DNA of 14,428 nt from Firmicutes bacterium UBA4981 (GTDB lineage: Bacteria > Bacillota > SHA-98 > UBA4971): positions 1-14,428 of the forward strand of contig DGZL01000157.1 in assembly GCA_002398515.1 (NCBI GenBank), written 5' to 3'. The notes under the pieces are model-generated. The model made no database searches. It was not told where the DNA came from and saw only the letters and a list, made by a program, of their open reading frames with translations. This document shows positions 1 to 6,366 of the stretch, piece by piece. Position numbers and translations under genes: made by a program. The first letter of the stretch is position 1; each line of letters starts with the position of its first letter.

Positions 1-106
1 CTCATCGAAGATTGAAGTGCTGTGTGCATATGCGAGTAGGAATTATTCGGCCTTCGCTTCGAACGGTAATGTCCGCGGAGATGCTCTTTCTATCAGTATT
101 CCTCGG

Positions 107-137
107 TTGCTTGTGTCAATGCTTCGCACAGTGTAAT
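107..137 (+). promoter_or_regulatory. weak candidate promoter for the histidine kinase
   Basis: TGTAAT at 132-137 matches five of six positions of a sigma-70 -10 box. Upstream, TTGCTT (107-112) or TTGTGT (111-116) could serve as a poor -35 box, with a spacing of 19 or 15 bases, neither ideal. Transcription would begin near 145, which fits translation from 172 and not from the in-frame ATG at 139. Nothing else was recognised in bases 1-106. This is inference from short motifs. Confidence 0.25.
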
Positions 138-159
138 AATGGAAAATGCCATAGGTAGA

Positions 160-169
160 GAGGGAAGGG
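160..169 (+). promoter_or_regulatory. ribosome binding site that favours the kinase start at 172
   Basis: The purine-rich stretch GAGGGAAGGG lies with its GAGGG core seven bases before the ATG at 172. The in-frame ATG at 139 has no comparable sequence upstream, so this site decides in favour of 172. Confidence 0.6.
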
Positions 170-171
170 TA

Positions 172-2478
172 ATGTCTAATCACAAGTATTACGGCGGCAT
201 GAGAAAGAGGGAACCTCCTCAATTGAGTGAAGGAGGACATCTCGAACATGCACATTCATACTGGGTAGGCCCTGGCAGAGGAATCCGCAAGCGGGGTATC
301 CCATATAGAGTAGAAGTGCTTTGTGATAGGGTATTGCGACTCCTAACCCATGCTTGCAGGGCTGATCGTGCTGTATTGATAACGAATGTTTATTCATACC
401 CTTATGACGAGGTAGGTAAGATTCACATCCACCCTAAACCTGTTTCAGATGAAGAAATAAAGCTATGGAAATACATGGCAGCCTACATTGGGGAAAGTGT
501 CAGACTGGGGGTTCCACTAAATATTCCGGGAAGTCTACGGGACGCTCTCAATCTTGGAACAGTGCTTGTATCTCCGGCTTTCGGTTCCAAGGAAGGTGCT
601 TCAGTAGTTGCGGTGTTTGGCAACTCGTCATCTCCCCCGATGGATTCCGAGGATGAGAACACGCTTTCCCGTCTCGCAGACAAATTCACACATGTCTTTC
701 GTGCAGCGATCTCCCCTAAGAATAAACGATTTAGGCCTCATAAGGTTTCAAGGGTTCTCAGGGCTCGCAATATTCTCCTGTCAGTCAGTGAATTATGCGG
801 TACACTCGATGGTTTGATGGAGCTTGTGGTTAGTTTGGGCCTGGCTGAATCCGCCTACGTTCGAATTCTTGATGAAGACACCGGCATGCTCAAGTTGGTT
901 GCGTTAGAAGGGAATCAACAGATTGCGGATATTCACTCTCACGTACCGGCTTCCAAGTGTTCGATTATGCGTCTTGCTCCGAAGATACGAACTCCCAGGT
1001 ATGTAGAGCCTTATCAATGCTACAGCTTAAGCGAGTCTGAGAGCTTTTCGGTAATTTGCGCACCTTTCTCAAACGATTCAGGGAATATTGGAGTCCTGTC
1101 ATTATGGAATCCCCCTGATGAAGGCTTGGCTCCAGCGGACATGAGGATTATCCGTGCTGTTGTTTCCGCTGCTGAAAAGGCTTTTTTGGACACCCGAATG
1201 TTTGATTCAGGTATGAAAACATGGGAGAGGGCTGCCTTTGTGGAGTACGCTTCTATTGCCAGCAGAGCTTCAGACGATGTCACGCATATTGCCAGAGAGC
1301 TTTTGGCTTGCCTGAGGAGGGCAATCAACTTTCAGGTCGGCGCCTTCGTGAACTGTGAGAATGGCTTTGAAGTATTCTCAGTGCTTTTTTCGTCCGCTGA
1401 TCCTTTGATTGTCAGTTCTTTTGAGCCTGATGACAAGGACACAACCGATGACGTCAATGCCCGCAGTGCATTCGGAGATGCATTCGACAGTATTATCCTA
1501 GGGGATCCTGACGCTGAGGAGTGGGCAGATAAGGCACTCAAGCAATTGGAACCAGACGTGACTCATATTTATATCCGACATTTCTATATGCATGAGAGCC
1601 TCTGGCCTTCGTGCTTAGCGGTCCCTCTTGTCAGCGGAGGCGATACCATTGGATGTTTTATTATTGGTAAACCCAGGGGCGATAGGTTTAACAGGGAAGA
1701 TATAGACTATTGTGAAAGTGTGCGCCACGACCTGATGCTACTATGGGAGAACTTTACAGCCCGCATAAAGCCCAAGACCACTCCGGCGATGGAAGCTATG
1801 TTGGAACGCATAGAAACGTTGGAGCAATTGGCAGTGGGGACAGCTCATGAAATAAAGAATCCACTTGCGGTCATCAAAGGCTATATGCAGGTAATGCAAC
1901 TGGACCAAGGGCTGTCTTCTGAAATAAGGCAGAGAATTGATCGCCTGCTTCGGCAAGTGGAACAAATAAGTCGAATTGCAGACGACCTTGCAGGCCTTGC
2001 AAAGCTTACTGCGGCAGATATCTCACAGAATTCTCTCCCCAAGCTTTTGGAAGAAGTCCTTGACGCACTTGAGTCACAAGTTGTGAATACGGGTATCTCC
2101 ATAGTCCGTGTATATCCCGATGTTGTCCCTGAAATGCCTGCAGACGCAGGCAAACTACAGCAAGCGTTTTTGAATATCTGTAGAAATGCTGTTGAAATGA
2201 TGAGCACAACAGGGGGCGAGCTTCGCGTTGCGATTCGGGTCTCAAATGACAGACGGAATGTTGAGATAGAATTCCGCGACACAGGGCCGGGTATAAGCAG
2301 GGAAGCAATGACGATGCTGTTCAGACCCTTCTTTACTACAAAGAGACATGGGACAGGCCTTGGGCTTAACATATCTATGCACATCATAAAGCTACACGGA
2401 GGAACGATACGAGCGGAGAACGTGAAAGGTGGAAAAGGCGCCATATTTACAGTGGTTTTGCCCACAACCCACAGTTGA
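172..2478 (+). CDS. cytoplasmic GAF-type sensor histidine kinase
   Basis: This 768-residue protein is a two-component sensor kinase. The C-terminal third carries the whole catalytic core: H-box AHEIKNPL with phospho-acceptor His559, N-box NICRNAVEMM (key Asn672), G1 box DTGPG (703-707), F-box FRPFFTT (717-723) and G2 box GTGLGL (727-732). The H-box style (HEIKNPL followed by IKGYMQ) is that of NtrB and sporulation-type kinases. The first ~530 residues have no membrane segment and look like two or three GAF-like sensory modules (about 45-180, 195-340 and 355-530), assigned from hydrophobic patterning only. The kinase should therefore sense a cytoplasmic signal. No response regulator gene is adjacent. 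The start at 172 is preferred over the ATG at 139 because of its ribosome binding site. It converges on the catabolic operon; control of that operon is possible but unproven. Confidence 0.9.
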   Translation: MSNHKYYGGMRKREPPQLSEGGHLEHAHSYWVGPGRGIRKRGIPYRVEVLCDRVLRLLTHACRADRAVLITNVYSYPYDEVGKIHIHPKPVSDEEIKLWKYMAAYIGESVRLGVPLNIPGSLRDALNLGTVLVSPAFGSKEGASVVAVFGNSSSPPMDSEDENTLSRLADKFTHVFRAAISPKNKRFRPHKVSRVLRARNILLSVSELCGTLDGLMELVVSLGLAESAYVRILDEDTGMLKLVALEGNQQIADIHSHVPASKCSIMRLAPKIRTPRYVEPYQCYSLSESESFSVICAPFSNDSGNIGVLSLWNPPDEGLAPADMRIIRAVVSAAEKAFLDTRMFDSGMKTWERAAFVEYASIASRASDDVTHIARELLACLRRAINFQVGAFVNCENGFEVFSVLFSSADPLIVSSFEPDDKDTTDDVNARSAFGDAFDSIILGDPDAEEWADKALKQLEPDVTHIYIRHFYMHESLWPSCLAVPLVSGGDTIGCFIIGKPRGDRFNREDIDYCESVRHDLMLLWENFTARIKPKTTPAMEAMLERIETLEQLAVGTAHEIKNPLAVIKGYMQVMQLDQGLSSEIRQRIDRLLRQVEQISRIADDLAGLAKLTAADISQNSLPKLLEEVLDALESQVVNTGISIVRVYPDVVPEMPADAGKLQQAFLNICRNAVEMMSTTGGELRVAIRVSNDRRNVEIEFRDTGPGISREAMTMLFRPFFTTKRHGTGLGLNISMHIIKLHGGTIRAENVKGGKGAIFTVVLPTTHS

Positions 2479-2505
2479 CAAAGAAGGTTCCGCGAGTAAT
2501 CACAA

Positions 2506-2544
2506 CTGTGCACCGGTTTGGTGATTCAGACAACCGGTGCACAG
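2506..2544. terminator. perfect 13-bp inverted repeat between convergent genes, possible bidirectional terminator
   Basis: The arms CTGTGCACCGGTT (2506-2518) and AACCGGTGCACAG (2532-2544) are exact reverse complements around a 13-base loop. The hairpin sits in the 109-base gap between the kinase stop (2478) and the stop of the PLP enzyme (2588), where a terminator serving both strands is expected. There is no clear T-tract after either arm, so it is not a textbook intrinsic terminator. Each arm also holds the small palindromes GTGCAC and ACCGGT, so a protein-binding site is an alternative. Confidence 0.5.
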
Positions 2545-2587
2545 CGCTTACTACCGAGATCATATCTGAACTTCTTATCCGAACTCC

Positions 2588-3628
2588 TTATGAGGGAATC
2601 ACAATCAGGTTCTTCTTGCTAAGTCTTTCTTGATCCTCTTCACTGATTGGATGATCCCGGTCGGGGATTTCGACTTCCACCTTTTCGCCGCAAAGCGCAG
2701 TGGTGAAGTAGCGCAGTCCGTTATCGTTAATCATTGTCACGATTGTCTTGAGCTTCGGATATTTGCGAGCGAGCTTGAGTGCTGCTGCAACGTTGCAGCC
2801 GGAGGATATACCGCAGAATATGCCCTCTTCACGTGACAGCCTCTTGGCCATTTCTATTGACTCCGGCGATGTGGTCTGAATGACTCCGTCAATGGCATCT
2901 AGGTCCAGCACATCCGGAATAAACCCGTCGCCTATCCCTTCTATCTGATGGCTTCCCCACTCACCACCGGAGAGGATTGGGCACTCAGCGGGTTCAACAG
3001 CGAATATCATGACATTAGGATTCTTTTCCTTCAGGTATTTGCCTACTCCGCTGACAGTACCGGCAGTTCCTTGGGAGGCAACAAACGCGTCAACCTTACC
3101 TTCAGTCTGTTCCCAAATTTCAGGGCCTGTGGTCATATAGTGCGACGAGACATTGTCAACATTGGAGAACTGGCCTACTTCCCACATCTTACCGGGACTC
3201 TTCGCTTTTATCTCTTCTACCTTTTCAAGGACTATGTCTACGTCGCTTTCGGCGCCTTCTGTGAAAACAAGTTCTGCTCCGTATGCGCGGATGGTTTTCT
3301 TGCGTTCATCACTCATGCCTTCAGGCATGACAATGATGACCTTATATCCTTTTACCGCGCCTACGCAGGCAGTAGCAATGCCGGTATTCCCCGTAGTTCC
3401 TTCGATAAGAGTCATTCCCGGCTTCAGTTCTCCGCGCTCTTCGGCGGCTTCCACCATACGCCATAAGATCCTGTCCTTTAGGCTGCCGCTCGGGTTGAAA
3501 TATTCAACTTTCCCATAGATTGTGGCGTCAACGCCTTTTGTGACCTTGTTCAACCGAACCAGTGGCGTTAAGCCGGCTGCCTGTAGGATGTTATCATATG
3601 GTTTTTGGTTTCTTGACCAGTTGAGCAT
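2588..3628 (-). CDS. cysteine synthase-family PLP enzyme (fold type II)
   Basis: This 346-residue protein belongs to the O-acetylserine sulfhydrylase/cystathionine beta-synthase family. Visible landmarks are the PLP-lysine motif NPSGSLKDR (Lys51), the Asn-loop GTTGNTG (about 77-83; CysK usually has TSGNTG), the motif FSNVDN followed by TTGPEIW, the phosphate loop QGTAGTVSGVG, and GISSG, whose second Ser binds the pyridine nitrogen. Its length is close to CysK. A TTG at 3631 precedes the ATG at 3628; GGAGGG at 3636-3641 lies seven bases before the ATG, so the ATG is chosen. It follows the ssnA stop by 29 bases and is the last gene of the operon. Family members catalyse beta-replacement or beta-elimination on serine-type amino acids. 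The setting in a heterocycle-degradation operon suggests a catabolic amino acid such as diaminopropionate rather than housekeeping cysteine synthesis, but that is inference. Confidence 0.88.
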   Translation of the reverse strand: MLNWSRNQKPYDNILQAAGLTPLVRLNKVTKGVDATIYGKVEYFNPSGSLKDRILWRMVEAAEERGELKPGMTLIEGTTGNTGIATACVGAVKGYKVIIVMPEGMSDERKKTIRAYGAELVFTEGAESDVDIVLEKVEEIKAKSPGKMWEVGQFSNVDNVSSHYMTTGPEIWEQTEGKVDAFVASQGTAGTVSGVGKYLKEKNPNVMIFAVEPAECPILSGGEWGSHQIEGIGDGFIPDVLDLDAIDGVIQTTSPESIEMAKRLSREEGIFCGISSGCNVAAALKLARKYPKLKTIVTMINDNGLRYFTTALCGEKVEVEIPDRDHPISEEDQERLSKKNLIVIPS

Positions 3629-3635
3629 CAATTTT

Positions 3636-3641
3636 CCCTCC
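3636..3641 (-). promoter_or_regulatory. ribosome binding site that selects the ATG of the PLP enzyme
   Basis: GGAGGG on the minus strand lies seven bases before the ATG at 3628 and only four before the alternative TTG at 3631, so it favours the ATG. Confidence 0.6.
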
Positions 3642-3657
3642 GTTTGCTCTTATTTAC

Positions 3658-4986
3658 TTAGAATCGCGTCCACACTTCTTTTGCAAGTTCCCGCGACCGG
3701 GCAAGGATCCGTTCTGAGTTGACAGTGGTAAGCTTGCGGTCACGCATTAGAACACATCCTGCCACAATAGTGGTATTTACCAGCCCGCCTGACATACCGA
3801 ACAGAACATGGCTGTAGAAATTATCCGGTGTCAAAGGAGTCCACGGGTCATAATCAACAGTGATTACGTCACCTGAGGCTCCGGGTTCCAGTACACCGGT
3901 GTTGATACCGAAGACGCGCTTTGCAATCTCCCGATTGTTCTCGAATACCATAGTAGGCACTTCGCCCCATGCTGCGCTTGGGTTCCTTTCGTTCAGTTTG
4001 TGGAGCATGTTGGCGACCTTAATCGCTTCGAACATATCCGATGTGTACCCGTCAGTGCCAAGGCCTACCCTTACTCCTTTTTCCATCATTCCCAGGACAG
4101 GCGCGACCCCGACGGCATTACCCATATTGGATTCGGGATTATGCACAACGTTCACGTCACGGCCCTTGAGGATATCCATTTCAGGCTCATTTATGTGTAC
4201 GCAGTGACATGCTATGGTTTTCGGGCCCAGTATTCCGAAGGAGTTCAGCCTTTCAACAACGCGCTTGCCGGATTTCCGGAGAGAGTCTTCCAAGTCTTCC
4301 GGCCCTTCAGCCACATGGACGTGGAAACCTACGTCAAGGCCTTCCGCTGCTTCCATACACTTGTTCAGCGTATCATCAGAGAGAGTCATTTGCGCGTGGA
4401 GTCCGAATGAAGCTTGAAGGAGCGGGCTTGCCTCTTCCCGACATCTCTTGATAAACCTTACATTCTCTTCAATACCCTGATCCCTGATTTCCAGGCCGTC
4501 TCTGTCTGATACCTCATAGGCGAGACACGCGCGGATTCCTGCTTCTGTTACCGCTCGCGCACATTCATCCAAGCTTCCCGGAACTGACATGGCGCTTGCA
4601 TGGTGGTCCAGGATAGTAGTGACCCCAAACCGGATGCAGTCGATGATAGGAACAAGGGAACTTATGTAAACGTCTTCAGGACCTAAGGTTTTATCTAATC
4701 TCCACCAGAGTCTCTCAAGAATTTGCACGAAGGTTCGAGGCGGCGGATCTTTCAAGGCCATCCCTCGGGCAAAAGTACTGTAGAGATGCATGTGGGTGTT
4801 GATCATCCCAGGCATGATGACCCTTCCTTGCGCGTCGACAAATTCTGCGTTTGGATAGCGCGCCTTGATATTTGCAGTATCACCTATTTCACGGATGATC
4901 CCGTCTTCTATCACTACAGCGCCGTCTTGAAGTACCTTGCCATCAGCGTCCAATGTGATCAGCCGGCCATTTCCCACAATCAGCAT
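3658..4986 (-). CDS. ssnA: SsnA-type amidohydrolase (putative aminohydrolase)
   Basis: This metal-dependent hydrolase of the ATZ/TRZ amidohydrolase superfamily has 442 residues, the length I recall for E. coli SsnA. Expected metal ligands are visible: NTHMH (His65, His67), HVHVAE (His222), the CHCVH segment (His261) and GTDG (Asp312). SsnA-like stretches include LWWRLDK, LDHHAS and FGMSGG. The family hydrolyses C-N bonds of cyclic amidines or amides, and ssnA is a regular member of anaerobic purine/urate gene clusters, although its exact reaction is not settled. A TTG at 4989 lies just before the ATG at 4986; GGAGG at 4995-4999 gives eight-base spacing to the ATG, which is chosen. The binding site overlaps the end of the [2Fe-2S] gene, so translation is probably coupled. 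The likely role is ring opening or deamination after oxidation and reduction by the upstream enzymes (inference). Confidence 0.85.
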   Translation of the reverse strand: MLIVGNGRLITLDADGKVLQDGAVVIEDGIIREIGDTANIKARYPNAEFVDAQGRVIMPGMINTHMHLYSTFARGMALKDPPPRTFVQILERLWWRLDKTLGPEDVYISSLVPIIDCIRFGVTTILDHHASAMSVPGSLDECARAVTEAGIRACLAYEVSDRDGLEIRDQGIEENVRFIKRCREEASPLLQASFGLHAQMTLSDDTLNKCMEAAEGLDVGFHVHVAEGPEDLEDSLRKSGKRVVERLNSFGILGPKTIACHCVHINEPEMDILKGRDVNVVHNPESNMGNAVGVAPVLGMMEKGVRVGLGTDGYTSDMFEAIKVANMLHKLNERNPSAAWGEVPTMVFENNREIAKRVFGINTGVLEPGASGDVITVDYDPWTPLTPDNFYSHVLFGMSGGLVNTTIVAGCVLMRDRKLTTVNSERILARSRELAKEVWTRF

Positions 4987-4994
4987 CAAGTATC

Positions 4995-4999
4995 CCTCC
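4995..4999 (-). promoter_or_regulatory. ribosome binding site of ssnA
   Basis: GGAGG on the minus strand lies eight bases before the ATG at 4986. It abuts the stop codon of the preceding gene (5000-5002), which suggests translational coupling, and it favours the ATG over the TTG at 4989. Confidence 0.6.
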
Positions 5000-5497
5000 T
5001 CATTCCGTAGTTTTCATTTTCGCTGAGGCATCCTCTATTGCTGCAATTATCTGGTGATATCCGGTGCATCTGCAAAGGTTGCCTGAAATAGCTCGGGTTA
5101 TTTCCTCCCGGGTAGGTTCAGGATGCTCTCTAAGAAGAGCCAGTGCGGACATGAGCATGCCGGGTGTACAATAACCGCACTGGATCGCTGTGTGTTCTAC
5201 GAACGCTTCCTGAAGAGGGTGGAGTTTGCCGGACGCATCAAGACCCTCCACAGTTTCGATCACGCTGCCTTCTGCTTGGAATGCAGGCACCAGACATGAG
5301 TTCACAGGCGCACCATCCATAAGCACGGTACATGCCCCGCATTCGCCTATACCGCACCCTTCTTTTGTGCCTGTGAGCCTCAGCTTGTTTCTGAGCACGT
5401 CAATGAGTCTGTCAGAGGCGGATATTTCAACCTCAATATCATCGCCGTTTACTGTAAACGATATTAATCTCTTATGTTTCGGCTCAGCTTTTTTCAA
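5000..5497 (-). CDS. [2Fe-2S] subunit of a molybdenum hydroxylase (CoxS/XdhC type)
   Basis: This 165-residue small subunit carries electrons from the molybdenum centre to FAD. The N-terminal plant-ferredoxin cluster is bound by Cys48, Cys53, Cys56 and Cys68 (motif GCGIGECGAC). The C-terminal helical cluster is bound by Cys107 and Cys110 (QCGYC) and Cys142 and Cys144 (LCRC). Order and length are standard for the family. I choose the TTG at 5497: it overlaps the stop of the FAD gene as TTGA and has GGGGGTGG seven bases upstream. A GTG at 5548 would add 17 residues, overlap the FAD gene by 55 bases, and has no ribosome binding site. This is the only [2Fe-2S] subunit in the window although two FAD and two large subunits are encoded, so it may be shared. 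Confidence 0.92.
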   Translation of the reverse strand: MKKAEPKHKRLISFTVNGDDIEVEISASDRLIDVLRNKLRLTGTKEGCGIGECGACTVLMDGAPVNSCLVPAFQAEGSVIETVEGLDASGKLHPLQEAFVEHTAIQCGYCTPGMLMSALALLREHPEPTREEITRAISGNLCRCTGYHQIIAAIEDASAKMKTTE

Positions 5498-6366
5498 TCT
5501 ACATCCACCCCCAGAGCCTTCCAAATAGCCCGCTTTGTGAGGGCGCACGCAACAGGCTTTTTATACTCTGTAGACCATCTCACACCGCTGACTCTCACCA
5601 TCTCTTCGCCCACCTCCTGAGAGGCCGAATTAACTACTTCTTCATCAGGGATTTTCCCGACGAGAGCCTCCTCCGCAGGTGCTATCCTGGCAGGCATGGG
5701 AAGGCATGCTCCCGGAGCTATTGCAGCTTTTGATATCTTGCCTGAGTCATCTACGTCAATGAGCGCAGCCACGCTAAGGCGGGCTATGGCAAGGGACTCT
5801 CGTCTGCCAAGCTTCAAAAAGGCGCAGCGCGAAGACGGTTCGGGAGCCCTGAAGTACACTTCTTTAAGTATTTCATCAGGTTCTATTATCGTTTTGTAAG
5901 GGCCTTTGAAGAAGTCGCAAAGGGCAACGTCCCGCGAGCCTCTCCTGCTGATTAAGCGTAAGCGTGCGGAAAGGGCAGTAAGCGGCGGAAGGGAGTCTGC
6001 GGCAGGTGATGCATTGACAATGTTCCCTCCTATTGTTCCTCGTGTCCTGATTTGAGGCGAACCCACACTGAGACATGCATCAGCGAAAAATGGCGCTACA
6101 TCATGGATAACAGCGCTCCTTGCGATGTCCCTATGGGTAATCATAGCTCCGATTCTTACAATGCCGTTTTGAAAATTAACATAGGACAGCTCAGAGATAC
6201 CTGTGATATCTACCAGCAAAAGGGGCTTCTCTTCAACGGGTTTTTCGCTCCTTCGCTGAACCATGACGTCGGTTGCTCCTGCGACTATTTTTGAATTGTC
6301 CTTGTGTTCATGGAGGACTTCCATTGCTTCACGGACTGTTTCAGGTCGTATGAATCTAAGGGTCAT
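5494..6366 (-). CDS. FAD-binding subunit of a molybdenum hydroxylase (CoxM/XdhB type), copy 2
   Basis: This 290-residue medium subunit passes electrons from the [2Fe-2S] clusters to an external acceptor through FAD. The two FAD pyrophosphate motifs are visible: VAGATD (28-33) and TIGGNIVNASPAAD (111-124). Length and motif spacing fit the CoxM/XdhB family. There is no inserted [4Fe-4S] loop of the 4-hydroxybenzoyl-CoA reductase kind. Its ATG overlaps the stop of the upstream large subunit as ATGA, and its stop overlaps the start of the [2Fe-2S] gene, so this L-M-S trio is translationally coupled and probably forms one complex. It is paralogous to the FAD subunit at 11282-12151 but clearly divergent from it. 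The acceptor (NAD, ferredoxin or another) cannot be read from the sequence. Confidence 0.92.
   Translation of the reverse strand: MTLRFIRPETVREAMEVLHEHKDNSKIVAGATDVMVQRRSEKPVEEKPLLLVDITGISELSYVNFQNGIVRIGAMITHRDIARSAVIHDVAPFFADACLSVGSPQIRTRGTIGGNIVNASPAADSLPPLTALSARLRLISRRGSRDVALCDFFKGPYKTIIEPDEILKEVYFRAPEPSSRCAFLKLGRRESLAIARLSVAALIDVDDSGKISKAAIAPGACLPMPARIAPAEEALVGKIPDEEVVNSASQEVGEEMVRVSGVRWSTEYKKPVACALTKRAIWKALGVDVD
5505..5512 (-). promoter_or_regulatory. ribosome binding site supporting the TTG start of the [2Fe-2S] subunit
   Basis: GGGGGTGG on the minus strand lies seven bases before the TTG at 5497, inside the end of the FAD gene. The alternative GTG at 5548 has nothing comparable upstream. 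Confidence 0.55.

Noticed and set aside
139..171. Kinase start at the ATG at 139
   Set aside because: There is no ribosome binding site before it and it falls inside the candidate promoter; 172 has a good site.
1881..2513. 210-codon open frame on the minus strand
   Set aside because: It is antisense to the kinase core, which has all its motifs in the + frame; the composition is that of a shadow frame.
2568..2591. Imperfect direct repeat GAACTTCTTAT / GAACTCCTTAT
   Set aside because: There are only two copies with one mismatch, partly in the end of the PLP gene; likely chance.
2948..3466. 172-codon open frame on the + strand
   Set aside because: It lies wholly antisense to the CysK-family gene, has no recognisable motif and no binding site; it is a shadow of the real gene.
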